Shown here: positions 45,780 to 54,633 of the stretch, one piece after another
Position numbering within the stretch: the stretch's first letter is position 1
Layout of the letters: each line of letters opens with the position of its first letter
Source of the DNA: Streptomyces sp. GS7
GTDB lineage: Bacteria; Actinomycetota; Actinomycetes; Streptomycetales; Streptomycetaceae
Direction of reading: 5' to 3'
NCBI RefSeq assembly: GCF_009834125.1
Contig: NZ_CP047146.1
Location: 6,255,501-6,319,500, forward strand
Length of the DNA stretch: 64,000 nucleotides
The notes under the pieces: generated by a model
What the model was told of the DNA's origin: nothing
The model's input: only the letters and a program-made list of their open reading frames with translations
Database searches by the model: none
Position numbers and translations under genes: made by a program

Positions 45780-46521
45780 ATGGGACGCCAAGACGTACGA
45801 CTCGCTTCCCCTGCCCCACCAGCAGTGGGGCAAGCGCACCCTCGGCCGGCTGGATCTGAAGGGCGGCGAGACCGTCCTGGACGCCGGCTGCGGCACGGGG
45901 CGCGACACGGCCGCGCTGCTCGACCTGGTGCCGGACGGCCGGGTGATCACGGTCGACGGCTCCAGCCGGATGCTCGACCAGCTCCGCACGAAGCTGGCCG
46001 ACCGGATCGACCGGGTCGAGGTCGTCCAGGCCGACCTCACCAAACCGCTGCCGATCTCCTGCCAGGTCGACGCAATCACCAGCGTGGCCACCTTCCACTG
46101 GATCACCGACCACACCGCGCTCTTCGCGAACCTCGCACAGCACCTCTGCCCGGGCGGCCAGTTCGTCGCCGAGTGCGGCGGCCAGGGAAACGTCGCGCGA
46201 ATCAACGCAGCCGTGGAGGAGGTGCTCGGCAAGAAGACCGACGACAAGGAGAAGATCTGGTACTTCGCCGACGTCGAGGAGACCACCAAGCATTTGCGGA
46301 ACGCCGGGTTCACCGACATCGAGGTCAACCTGCTGCCCGATCCTGCCCGGCTGGAGCCCGGCGAGCAGCTGTGGAGCTACCTGGCCACCGTGGTCCTCGG
46401 TTCTCACCTCGACCGGCTCCCCGAGTCCGATCACGAGGAGTTCGTCCACGCGGTCGCCGCCCGCCTGCCCGAGCCGGTCGTCGACTACGTACGGCTGAAC
46501 CTCACCGCCCGCCGCGCCTGA
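45769..46521 (+). CDS. Class I SAM-dependent methyltransferase
   Basis: 250 residues from GTG 45769 (AAGGAG 8 nt upstream), overlapping the OsmC-like gene by 11 bp. Motif I VLDAGCGTGRDTAALLD near residue 37, motif II acidic residue in VITVDGS, VVQADLTKPLP and the FHWITDHTALF segment are like trans-aconitate/UbiE methyltransferases. The acceptor is likely a small molecule of the pathway. Confidence 0.9.
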   Translation: MPREWDAKTYDSLPLPHQQWGKRTLGRLDLKGGETVLDAGCGTGRDTAALLDLVPDGRVITVDGSSRMLDQLRTKLADRIDRVEVVQADLTKPLPISCQVDAITSVATFHWITDHTALFANLAQHLCPGGQFVAECGGQGNVARINAAVEEVLGKKTDDKEKIWYFADVEETTKHLRNAGFTDIEVNLLPDPARLEPGEQLWSYLATVVLGSHLDRLPESDHEEFVHAVAARLPEPVVDYVRLNLTARRA

Positions 46522-46533
46522 CGGAGGCACTCC

Positions 46534-47859
46534 ATGGCACACCCCGCCCTCCCCACTCTCCTGGTCGTCCACGACCAGGGATCCGCCAGCCCCCTGCGCA
46601 TCCTGTCCGCTGCGCGGGGACTGTGCCGGGTGGTCTTCCTCTGCGAGCGGGAACACCCCTCTCTGGCAACCGAGTTGCGGCAGATCGCGGGGCACGCCAA
46701 GGTTGCGGACATCACGGACCTCGGCGAGACGGAGGTGTGCCGACTCGCCGAGAGCCTGGAACCCGCGGGCGTCGTCACCTTCAGCGAGCATCGGCTGCGG
46801 CTCACCGCGGCGGTAGCTGAGCACTGCGGCTTGCGTTTCCACTCCCGAGAGACCGCGGCCGCCCTGACCGACAAGTACCTGCAACGGAAGGCACTTTCGG
46901 AGAGCGGTGTCCAGCGCACCGGATGTGCACTGGTCCGGCACCCGGACCAGGCCGCCTCTGCACTCGCTCTGGTGGGGACGCCCGCCGTGCTCAAGCCAAG
47001 GCACGGCGCCGGAAGCGTGGACACCTGCCTGGTCGCCTCGGCCGACGAATGCCGCTCCCAACTGGCGGAGTTCGCCGGGGAAGCGCAGCGCGACTTCGTC
47101 CTGGAGGAGTATCTGCGCGGGGATCCCGGGCAGACGGGCCCGGGCCGGGGCGACTACGTCTCCGTGGAGTCACTGATCGTCGACGGCGAGCCGCGGACCG
47201 TGGCCGTCACGGGAAAGCCACCGTTGGTCCCGCCGTTCCGGGAGACCGGGCATGTCCTGCCCGCTGCCGTCCCGCCCACTCTCGCGACGGACGTCATACG
47301 GCTGGAGCAAGCGGCGGTACGTGCCCTGGGCATCCGGCACGGGGCGACCCACACCGAGGTCAAGCTCACCACCGACGGACCGAAGATCATCGAGGTCAAC
47401 GGACGGCTGGGCGGTTTCGTCGCCGAGATCGTGCAGCGCCACACGGGGTACGACATGGTGGCGGCGGTGCTGCGGCTGGCGCTCGGGTTTCCTGTCGCTG
47501 CACCGCAGCCCGCACCGAGGTGCGGGGACCGGGTGGCCTTTCAGTATCTCCTGATCCCTCCCGGTGGCTTGCTGCGGCCCGGGCCGCCGTCGCTCCTCCA
47601 AGGACTTGCGGAGCTGCCCGGGATCGATCTCGTCGAGGTTTCCCCGCCCGACGCCTGGTACACCGACTGGCGACGGGGCACGACCGGCGCGATCGGTGTG
47701 TTGTACGGATCCGTCTCCACTCACGCCGAGTTGGGGACGCTGCTGGAGCAGCTACAGCACCGGCTGGGCCGCTTTTGGCGCGGCACACAGGTCCGCTCGC
47801 CGACGTGGGTCGGCCGATCGATACGGTGGACCAACTCCTCTGAATTTCCGAGGCTTTGA
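46534..47859 (+). CDS. ATP-grasp ligase
   Basis: 441 residues from ATG 46534 (GGAGG 6 nt upstream), 12 bp after the methyltransferase. Pre-ATP-grasp region 1-105; ATP-grasp with ALTDKYLQRKALSESGV, PAVLKPRHGAGS (ATP-binding Lys), FVLEEYLRGD (hinge) and HTEVKLTTDGPKIIEVNGRLGG, where Glu and Asn coordinate Mg2+. All key residues are present. It should join a carboxylate to an amine through an acyl phosphate, so it probably adds an amino acid to the pathway intermediate. The C-terminal ~110 residues form an extra domain common in amino-acid ligases of this group. Confidence 0.88.
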   Translation: MAHPALPTLLVVHDQGSASPLRILSAARGLCRVVFLCEREHPSLATELRQIAGHAKVADITDLGETEVCRLAESLEPAGVVTFSEHRLRLTAAVAEHCGLRFHSRETAAALTDKYLQRKALSESGVQRTGCALVRHPDQAASALALVGTPAVLKPRHGAGSVDTCLVASADECRSQLAEFAGEAQRDFVLEEYLRGDPGQTGPGRGDYVSVESLIVDGEPRTVAVTGKPPLVPPFRETGHVLPAAVPPTLATDVIRLEQAAVRALGIRHGATHTEVKLTTDGPKIIEVNGRLGGFVAEIVQRHTGYDMVAAVLRLALGFPVAAPQPAPRCGDRVAFQYLLIPPGGLLRPGPPSLLQGLAELPGIDLVEVSPPDAWYTDWRRGTTGAIGVLYGSVSTHAELGTLLEQLQHRLGRFWRGTQVRSPTWVGRSIRWTNSSEFPRL

Positions 47860-47874
47860 CGAAAGGTGCAAGAC

Positions 47875-48357
47875 ATGTCCGAGAACAACACTCCTTCCGA
47901 GGTGGTGTGTCGTCCGGTGGGCCGGGTGGTCGGTGGACGGGGTGAGGTCCGGGACGACGACTGGGGTACGGAGCGGGCCGTCATCCGTCTGGATGCCGAC
48001 CGGTTCGGCCCCGACGCGGTCGCGGGCCTGGACGCCTTCTCCCACCTGGAGGTCGTCTACCACTTCCACCGCGTCCCCGTGGACCGGATCGAGACCGGGG
48101 CCCGTCACCCCCGCGGCAACACCGACTGGCCCCTGGCCGGCATCTTCGCCCAGCGCGGCAAGAACCGCCCCAACCGCCTTGGCGTCTCCCGCTGCCGCCT
48201 GCTCGACATCGACGGACTCGACCTCCACGTCCAGGGCCTGGACGCCATCGACGACACCCCCGTCCTCGACATCAAGCCCTACATGACCGAATTCAGCCCC
48301 CAAGGAACCGTCACCCAACCCGCCTGGGCCACCGAGATCATGCGCCACTACTACTGA
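47875..48357 (+). CDS. TrmO/TsaA-like protein, identical to the fusion's C-terminal domain
   Basis: 160 residues from ATG 47875 (GAAAGG 8 nt upstream). After the seven-residue leader MSENNTP, every residue equals the TrmO half of the fusion at 35800. It lacks the tautomerase-like domain. It is the last gene of the plus-strand operon and lies 15 bp after the ATP-grasp gene. Confidence 0.85.
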   Translation: MSENNTPSEVVCRPVGRVVGGRGEVRDDDWGTERAVIRLDADRFGPDAVAGLDAFSHLEVVYHFHRVPVDRIETGARHPRGNTDWPLAGIFAQRGKNRPNRLGVSRCRLLDIDGLDLHVQGLDAIDDTPVLDIKPYMTEFSPQGTVTQPAWATEIMRHYY

Positions 48358-48365
48358 CCTACCGC
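47894..48365 (+). repeat. 472-bp inverted repeat, right copy
   Basis: Reverse-complement partner of 35792-36263, with no difference seen. The pair is in inverted orientation around 11.6 kb of biosynthetic genes. Confidence 0.9.
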
Positions 48366-48859
48366 CCACCGGCACCATCGAACGGTACTTGTCTGCGCAC
48401 CGGAAGGCCGCGAGCCAAGGGCGTTGTGGTCAGCGGCCAGGGGCGCTACGTGAAGACAGAGATACTCCGGCTCTTTTCGAGCCTGTGGGCTCGCAGCCTT
48501 GCAGGCTGCCCGCCAACGTGAATCGCGTTCACTACAGAATATTCGACCATATGCCGCCGGCCCATAAGACAGCATCAGAGAACCAGTTTTCCTCTGATGG
48601 GAAAGGCGTGCTCCGTTCCAGAAATGTCTCGGCAGATCTTCCGAATGGGAGGCGCCCGCCCTACCCGAACCGTCTCTTCAGGAACAGTGTCTTCGACGGC
48701 GCATACCCCACTCCCCTCTGGGCGTAGGCCGCCGGTCATCAGTAGACCTCCGGCCGCCGCCGATAGTCAAGTGGATACGCAAGTAAGGCCGGGGGGGCCG
48801 GGCGGGAGCCGGGACCGCACCGGGATCGGATCGGGAAGGTCCGAGCGGACGCTGCCCGT
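48366..48859. other. Gap between cluster end and LuxR-type gene
   Basis: No gene recognised. 48520-48600 is AT-richer. 48728-48765 can fold imperfectly (GGCCGCCGGTC with GACCTCCGGCCGCC) and may serve as a terminator for the operon. Confidence 0.4.
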
Positions 48860-49354
48860 ATGCGAACTGCCATCTGTGATAGTCGGCCGTGGGTCCTCAT
48901 GGGCCTCACGCACCTGCTGACCACGCGGTCCTCCGCCGAGATCGTATTCGTGTCGGCCTCCGCTCTCCCCGGACCGGGAGAGGAGGTCGACGTGCTGTTC
49001 GTCGAAGACGGGCCGATGGTCCCCGCATCGAAGGAGTGGTCGCAGACCGATGGGCGCGGCGCGAGCACCGTCGTCATGGGTGCCGGGGTGACGCCCGATG
49101 AGGTGCTGCGGCGCGTGTCCGAACTGCACGCCATCCGCCCATCGTCGGTTGGCCGCTCGGTGGATGTGCTGTCCCCTCGCGAGCAAGAGGTGTTGCGGTT
49201 CATTGCTGCCGGAATGACGCACGGTCAGGTCTCACGACGCATCGGGATCAGCCAGCACACCGTCGACACGTACGTCAAGAGGGTGCGCTCGAAGCTCAGC
49301 GTCGGAAACAAGGCCGAACTCACTCGCATTGCCCTCAGCCTCAGCCCCTCGTGA
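48860..49354 (+). CDS. LuxR-type regulator with degenerate receiver
   Basis: 164 residues from ATG 48860. The first ~100 residues are a shortened receiver-like domain ([27 protein letters not shown]) that lacks the usual Lys/Thr pair. The C-terminal LuxR HTH is intact: [20 protein letters not shown] and [19 protein letters not shown]. Such atypical regulators sit in many actinomycete biosynthetic clusters and act without phosphorylation. Same direction as the SARP gene that follows. Confidence 0.88.
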   Translation: MRTAICDSRPWVLMGLTHLLTTRSSAEIVFVSASALPGPGEEVDVLFVEDGPMVPASKEWSQTDGRGASTVVMGAGVTPDEVLRRVSELHAIRPSSVGRSVDVLSPREQEVLRFIAAGMTHGQVSRRIGISQHTVDTYVKRVRSKLSVGNKAELTRIALSLSPS

Positions 49355-49355
49355 A

Positions 49356-49378
49356 AGGGGACCGTGGAGGCGTCCCCT
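49356..49378. terminator. Short hairpin after the LuxR-type gene
   Basis: AGGGGAC and GTCCCCT (7-bp arms, 9-nt loop) immediately after the stop. The remaining 49379-49606 is the likely SARP promoter region; it is AT-rich around 49500-49560. Confidence 0.4.
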
Positions 49379-49606
49379 CGGGGAAACGATTTCCATTGCG
49401 CTGCCTTCGCCGGAGAGTGAAGCCGAACCATTCCGGGAGCACGCACACTGGAGGCGTCTCGGAAAATACCAACAGGTCGTAACCCGGCGGAACCAGGGGC
49501 TCCGAATTCGCCTCTGTATTATCTCTGTTATCACGAGGTCAATCTCTTATGATCGGGTGCCAATGCCCAGATCAGAGTCTGGTGGCCAACAGGGGGTCAG
49601 GTATCC

Positions 49607-52600
49607 GTGTCTGGGAAGAATGGAGCCCTGCGGTTCAACATCCTCGGGGCATTGGAGGGGTGGTATGGAAGCACCCGACTGCGTCTGGGGGGAGTGATCC
49701 AGGAACGCATACTCACGGCTCTGCTGCTCGAACCGGGCAGGACGGTGCCCGTATCCCGGTTAGTGCAGGCCGCATGGGACGAGGATCCACCCGCGACGGC
49801 CGCGCACCAGACCCGCAAGGCCGTCGCCGACCTGCGTCGGCGCATCCCGGACGGTAGCCGCCTCATCGTCACCGACGGCCCCGGCTACCGGGCGATGCCG
49901 GCCGACCATGAGCTGGACCTGATCGAGTTCGGAACCCACCTGACGAAAGCCGGCGGAGCAGCCGCTGCGGACAACCCCTCGCACGCGGCCGAGGAACTGC
50001 GCCGGGCCCTTCGGCTGTGGCGCGGCCCGGTCCTGGAAGGCAGGGGAAGTGCGCTGATCGAGGCCGCCTCGACCATGCTCGACGAGCGCCGGCTGGCGGC
50101 GGCCGAGCGCTTCTTCGACATCCGCCTCGGCCTCGGTGATGCGGCCCAGTTGGTGATCGACCTGCGGGACACCGTCACACGCCACCCCACGCGCGAGACC
50201 CTCCGAGGACAGCTGATGCTCGCGCTGTACCGCACTGGGCGCCAGGCCGAGGCCCTTGAGGAGTTCCACAGGGTCCGGAAACTCCTCCAGGAGGAACTCG
50301 GAATCGACCCCGGACCGCAGCTGAGCGGACTGTACGAGGCGATCTTGCGAGAAGCCCCGGAGCTGGCGCCTGCGGAACCGCTGCCCCCGGCTCACCCGAC
50401 GCAGGCTCACGAGCCACCGGAGGAGCCATCCGCGCCCCCGGCCGACAGGGCCGTGGTCCCTTGCACTCTGCCGTCCGACCTCGTCGATTTCACCGGCCGC
50501 CGGAAGGAACTCGACGCACTTCTCGCCCGCATCACCGCCGGTAAGGAACGCGGTGAGCGGACCAGCCGGATCGTGGCCATCGACGGAATGGGCGGCAGCG
50601 GCAAGACGTCTCTCGCCGTGCGGGCGGCCCACCAAGTGGCGGGGGAATTCCCCGACGGCCGGCTCCACCTCGACCTGCGCGGCTTCACGCCCGACGAATC
50701 ACCGGTGTCCCCGACGACCGCCCTCGGTGTGCTGCTCAGAGCGGTCGACACCCCCGGGGACCGCATACCCGACGACATCGAGGGCCGCACCGCGCTGTGG
50801 CGCTCCACCCTGGCCGGCCGCCGGTTGCTGCTTCTGCTCGACAACGCCAGAGACGTTGGGCAGGTCCTTCCCCTTCTGCCCGCCTCACCGGGATGCCTGG
50901 TCCTGGTCACGAGCCGGGCGAGGCTGGTCGACCTCGACGGAGCCGAATGGCTCTCGATCGGCCCGATGTCCCGTGAAGACAGCCTGTTGTTGATCGAGGA
51001 AGTACTCGGTGCGGCGTGTGTGGCCGCTGAGCCAGCGGCGACCGCCGAACTGGTCCAGCTGTGCGGCCGACTGCCCCTCGCGCTGCGCATCGTGACCGCC
51101 AGGCTGCGCAACCGCCCGCGATGGACCGTGGAATACCTGGTGGATCGGCTGCGAGACGAGACCCAGCGGCTGGAAGAGCTGAGCGCCGGTGAACGCAGCG
51201 TCGCGGCGTCCCTGCACCTGTCGTACCAGGCCATGGACGAGGAACACCGCACCGCCTTCCGCGTGCTGGGCCTGCACCCGGGCCCGGACATCGATGTGTA
51301 CACGGCGGCCGCCATGCTGGGCTCGGACGTACGGGGCGCCGAGGACGTACTGGAACGGCTGTTGGACGTACATCTCCTCCAGCAGCCCGCCATCGGCTTG
51401 TACCGGTTCCACGACCTTGTGCGCACTTTCGCCCAGAGCCGTCGCCACCCCGCCACCGAGCAGGAGGACACCGCAGCCGTCCGCCGTCTCCTGGACTACT
51501 ACGTGACCGCCACAGAGTCGGCGTGCACGGTGCTCTTCGCCGGCCGCGAAAGCCGCGCCACCGGCATACCCGACTACCTCGGTCAACTGCCGCCTCTCAC
51601 CGATACGGCGAACTGCACCTGCTGGTTCGACCGCGAACACGACAGCTTGATCGCTGCCGTCTCGCTCGCCCACCGCAGCGATCTCGACCGTCACGCCGTA
51701 TGTCTCACACGCAATGTCGTCTTCTGGCTCAACGCCCGCGGGCAGTTCAAGGAGTTCAGGGATCTCGGGCGGATGGCGGTCGAGGCCGCACGCCGGGCCG
51801 AGGATCTGGCGCTGCTCGGCATCAGCCTGTCCAACCTCGGTGTGGCGTGCTGGAAACTGGGGCTTCTGGAAGAGGGGCTCGCGGTGGCCACAGAAGGGCG
51901 CGGCATCGCGGTCGGCTTCCGTGATCGGCACACCGAGGCACACAGCGAGTCCACGATCGGGCTCTTGCTGACCGTGCTCGGACGCCACGCTGAAGCGCTG
52001 CCGCATCTGGAGCACGCGATCGCACTGGAGCGGGAGTTGAAGGTACCGAGGGCGGAGGCCCAGACCCTCACCAACCTCAGCACGCTGTACGCACAGTGGG
52101 GCAGGTACGAGGAGGCGGCCGCCGCAGCACGTCAGGCCCTGGAGCTCCACCGGACCTTCGACGACCGCAACAACCGTGTGATGGCGCTGACCGACCTGGC
52201 TTTCGCTCACGTTGGCCTTGGGGCGTATGAGAAGGCTGACGCCTGTCTCACCCAGGCCCGTGCGCTGTGCGAAGTGTCGAGCGCTCCGGGAGACGTTGCT
52301 CTGACCTTGGCACTCTCCGCCGAGGTGGCCGAATACCTGGGCCGGCGGTCAGAGGCGTCCTGCTTCGCCGGACAGGCACTCGAACTCGCGCAGGCGAGTG
52401 GCAGTCCGACGCGGCAGGCAAAGGTCGAGAACCTCGTCGGTGGACTGTGCCGGTGCAGGAACGAGCACGACAGGGCCCTGTCCCTGCACACCCACGCACA
52501 TCAGCTCGCTGCCGCAATCCAGTACCGTGCGGAAGAAACGAGAGCCCTGAGCGGAATGGCCGATGCGGCAAGGGCACTCGGTGACACCGCCTCGTCGGCC

Positions 52601-52645
52601 GAGTATCGCGCGGCGGCGACCGCGCTGCTCGACTCCTTGGACTGA
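49607..52645 (+). CDS. Large SARP-family activator (SARP-NB-ARC-TPR)
   Basis: 1012 residues from GTG 49607. OmpR-type winged helix 1-95 (FNILGALEGW, LRLGGVIQERILTALLLEPG), bacterial transcriptional activation domain about 100-245 (LRGQLMLALYRTGRQAEALEEF), NB-ARC ATPase from about 290 with P-loop DGMGGSGKTSL near 326 and Walker B LLLLLDNAR near 407, then tetratricopeptide repeats about 720-1010. This is the AfsR/DnrI-type architecture of pathway-specific activators. TTA codon 52 (49760-49762) makes translation depend on the rare bldA tRNA. It is the most likely activator of the 36-48 kb cluster. Confidence 0.93.
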   Translation: MSGKNGALRFNILGALEGWYGSTRLRLGGVIQERILTALLLEPGRTVPVSRLVQAAWDEDPPATAAHQTRKAVADLRRRIPDGSRLIVTDGPGYRAMPADHELDLIEFGTHLTKAGGAAAADNPSHAAEELRRALRLWRGPVLEGRGSALIEAASTMLDERRLAAAERFFDIRLGLGDAAQLVIDLRDTVTRHPTRETLRGQLMLALYRTGRQAEALEEFHRVRKLLQEELGIDPGPQLSGLYEAILREAPELAPAEPLPPAHPTQAHEPPEEPSAPPADRAVVPCTLPSDLVDFTGRRKELDALLARITAGKERGERTSRIVAIDGMGGSGKTSLAVRAAHQVAGEFPDGRLHLDLRGFTPDESPVSPTTALGVLLRAVDTPGDRIPDDIEGRTALWRSTLAGRRLLLLLDNARDVGQVLPLLPASPGCLVLVTSRARLVDLDGAEWLSIGPMSREDSLLLIEEVLGAACVAAEPAATAELVQLCGRLPLALRIVTARLRNRPRWTVEYLVDRLRDETQRLEELSAGERSVAASLHLSYQAMDEEHRTAFRVLGLHPGPDIDVYTAAAMLGSDVRGAEDVLERLLDVHLLQQPAIGLYRFHDLVRTFAQSRRHPATEQEDTAAVRRLLDYYVTATESACTVLFAGRESRATGIPDYLGQLPPLTDTANCTCWFDREHDSLIAAVSLAHRSDLDRHAVCLTRNVVFWLNARGQFKEFRDLGRMAVEAARRAEDLALLGISLSNLGVACWKLGLLEEGLAVATEGRGIAVGFRDRHTEAHSESTIGLLLTVLGRHAEALPHLEHAIALERELKVPRAEAQTLTNLSTLYAQWGRYEEAAAAARQALELHRTFDDRNNRVMALTDLAFAHVGLGAYEKADACLTQARALCEVSSAPGDVALTLALSAEVAEYLGRRSEASCFAGQALELAQASGSPTRQAKVENLVGGLCRCRNEHDRALSLHTHAHQLAAAIQYRAEETRALSGMADAARALGDTASSAEYRAAATALLDSLD

Positions 52646-52670
52646 CCCGCACACCATCTCGGTGACCGCT

Positions 52671-52823
52671 TCACGGTGTGGTCCAGCCCGGTTGCTGGTC
52701 GTCGGCGACGATGCGGTGAGTGCGCTGTGCGCCGTCTGCGAACGACCCGGCCGTCGCGTCGAGGCCGAGAACCAGGACGGCCGCCGAAAGGATGCCGATG
52801 AGTCCTGCCAGCTTCCTGTGCAT
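52671..52823 (-). CDS. Small secreted peptide (50 aa)
   Basis: ATG 52823 with AAGGAG 4 nt upstream. MHRKLAG plus LIGILSAAVLVLGLDATAG is a signal peptide; the mature part is about 25 residues, hydrophilic, ending DDQQPGWTTP. It lies about 80 bp after the degenerate ATP-grasp gene on the same strand, so they may be cotranscribed. Similar small exported proteins are common near Streptomyces regulators. It could equally be a modified-peptide precursor, for which there is no direct evidence. Confidence 0.65.
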   Translation of the reverse strand: MHRKLAGLIGILSAAVLVLGLDATAGSFADGAQRTHRIVADDQQPGWTTP

Positions 52824-52902
52824 GTTTCTCCTTGGTGACCGGTGCTGCCGCTGTGTCGTCACCGATGCTCGCCGTGCCCCTTCCCGTCCCGGTCCCGTCC
52901 CG

Positions 52903-54063
52903 TTACCATTTCCCGCCGGCCACGTTCCCGCTCACGTTCGGATTCGTCGCCCACCTGCTCCGCACTTCGGTAAGTCGCTCTTGGGCCGCCTCCGGCGAAC
53001 CGCCTCGGACAATGACCTGGACGTGCGCGGGAGTGCCGTCACTGGCTGCTGCAAAGCGAGCGTCGTGGACGTGGCTCAAGCCGCGGATGTCGTCCAAGGC
53101 TGCTGCCAGATTCGGGCCGGTGCAGGGGACCGCCAGGCGGGTGAGAGCAGCGAAGGAAGTCGGAGCGGGACACCGTGGCAATGAGCCGATGAGTGCGGAC
53201 AGCACGTCCTCCTCCGGAGGCCGGCCGGTGGCCGCCTGTATGAGGCGCCGGATCGCGCTCGGGGCCGGCCGCGCCGCGGATGCGGCGATCCGAGGGCCGC
53301 GTTCGGTGACGACCACCTCCGTGTGAGCAGGCCCGTGCTCCAGTCCTGCCAAGTCCAGCAGGGCTCTTACGGCCGTCCGGATCGCAGTTCTGTCGGCCTC
53401 GGACAGCGGCGCCGGATACAGCAGATCGGCGCCCGAGTCCGCCCTGGCGGTCATGCCGGTCACCTGATGCATGCCCTCCCGCGAAAGCGTGTCCACACTG
53501 ATCCGTGGCCCGGTCAGGAATTCCTCGACGACATACGGCCCGGCAGGAGCATCGGCCGCCCAGGCGTCGAGGTCATCCCCGTCGCGCAGGACAGTGGTCC
53601 GCGGTCCGAACCCGGCCTTGACGACCACGGGCGCAGTGAATTCCTCGGCCAAGGTACGGACGGCCACCACGTTCAGGGCCGACTTGGCCCTCACGACGGA
53701 CACTCCGGCCTGATTGAGGATGCGTCGCATGAGTTCAGGATCACGGAGCCTGCGCAGCGGCTCCGCGCTCGTCGGCGACAGTTCCAGGAGGGCGCGCTCG
53801 ACGGCAAGGTGGATCACCTCCTCGTCGCCGAAGTACAGGACATGGGGAATCTCATGGGTGACGGCGGTCTTCACCAGTTTGGTGAACAGCCTGTCCGCGT
53901 CCTGGAAGTCGGTGCGCACCCGTCGTCCGCAAAGCTGTTCCTCGTTCAGCCGCCCGTCCACGAGACCTGTGACCAACCAAGTGTCCAACCCGGCCGCCGT
54001 CGCGGCTGCGAGGATATGGGCCTCCGGCTCCAGCAGGAGGAGCCGCTCATATTCCTTGCTCAC
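52903..54063 (-). CDS. ATP-grasp-like protein with degenerate metal site
   Basis: 386 residues from GTG 54063 (GGAAAGGG 5 nt upstream); GTG 54078 is possible. ATP-grasp fold: RRILNQAGVSVVRAKSAL, PVVVKAGFGPRTT (ATP-binding Lys), YVVEEFLTGPRISVD and HTEVVVTERGPRIAASAARP. In active enzymes the last segment ends EVN-R; here it is AASAAR, so the Mg2+-binding Glu and Asn are missing (compare the intact site in the gene at 46534). It may be inactive or regulatory. Confidence 0.8.
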   Translation of the reverse strand: MSKEYERLLLLEPEAHILAAATAAGLDTWLVTGLVDGRLNEEQLCGRRVRTDFQDADRLFTKLVKTAVTHEIPHVLYFGDEEVIHLAVERALLELSPTSAEPLRRLRDPELMRRILNQAGVSVVRAKSALNVVAVRTLAEEFTAPVVVKAGFGPRTTVLRDGDDLDAWAADAPAGPYVVEEFLTGPRISVDTLSREGMHQVTGMTARADSGADLLYPAPLSEADRTAIRTAVRALLDLAGLEHGPAHTEVVVTERGPRIAASAARPAPSAIRRLIQAATGRPPEEDVLSALIGSLPRCPAPTSFAALTRLAVPCTGPNLAAALDDIRGLSHVHDARFAAASDGTPAHVQVIVRGGSPEAAQERLTEVRSRWATNPNVSGNVAGGKW

Positions 54064-54245
54064 TGCATCCCTTTCCACCGGCTCTTCTCGGCGCTGTCCG
54101 CTACCTGGTGAAGACCCGGCGCCTGCGTGCCCGACTGCCCATCTGGAAGAAGACGACGGAGAGCATGCTCACCAGTACCTCCCTGACGCACTCGCATCCG
54201 AACTCTGTGGTGCTCGACAGACCTACCGGAAAGAGCACGGATCAT
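54060..54245 (-). CDS. Possible small ORF coupled to the ATP-grasp-like gene
   Basis: 61 codons from ATG 54245; the TGA overlaps the GTG start of the ATP-grasp-like gene (GTGA). The product is basic (MIRALSGRSVEHHRVRMRV at the N-terminus) with no motif. Only the overlap supports it; the ribosome-binding site is weak. Confidence 0.25.
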   Translation of the reverse strand: MIRALSGRSVEHHRVRMRVRQGGTGEHALRRLLPDGQSGTQAPGLHQVADSAEKSRWKGMQ

Positions 54246-54633
54246 GAGGCTTCACCCCCGTCCGTGAAATTGATCTCGACGAGTCGCTGCGGCCGGCGTG
54301 CGCAAAGCCAGCCACATTCAACCGGTCCACGAGGTGACGATGACCACGAAGGGTGAACGGCCTGGTCTGCACGGTGACGTCCATGAGGAACGACGACGTC
54401 GCGAGCCGGTCGATCCGCTGCGCCCCGATCTGGGAAAGGAACAAACGAAGCTCCTCAACGCGCAGCCCGGCAACGCGCCGGACCACGCCGACACCGTCAC
54501 CGCTGCGTGAATACCAGTACCAGCGGCCGGAAACGTCCAGAAGCGCCATCACAGCTGAGCGTTCCGCTCGCGCCAGGGGCACATCGTCTCCCGGGAGCTT
54601 GATCCGGTCGTTGGGCTCGTCGCGGTCCCGCAT
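54223..54633 (-). CDS. Hypothetical protein
   Basis: 136 residues from ATG 54633. Contains SAVMALLDVSGRWYWYSRS, VEELRLFLSQIGAQRIDRL and MDVTVQTRPFTLRGHRHLV, a plausible alpha/beta composition but no known family. The weak ribosome-binding site and lack of recognised homology keep confidence low. It would be the first gene of a minus-strand operon leading to the ATP-grasp-like gene. Confidence 0.4.
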   Translation of the reverse strand: MRDRDEPNDRIKLPGDDVPLARAERSAVMALLDVSGRWYWYSRSGDGVGVVRRVAGLRVEELRLFLSQIGAQRIDRLATSSFLMDVTVQTRPFTLRGHRHLVDRLNVAGFAHAGRSDSSRSISRTGVKPHDPCSFR

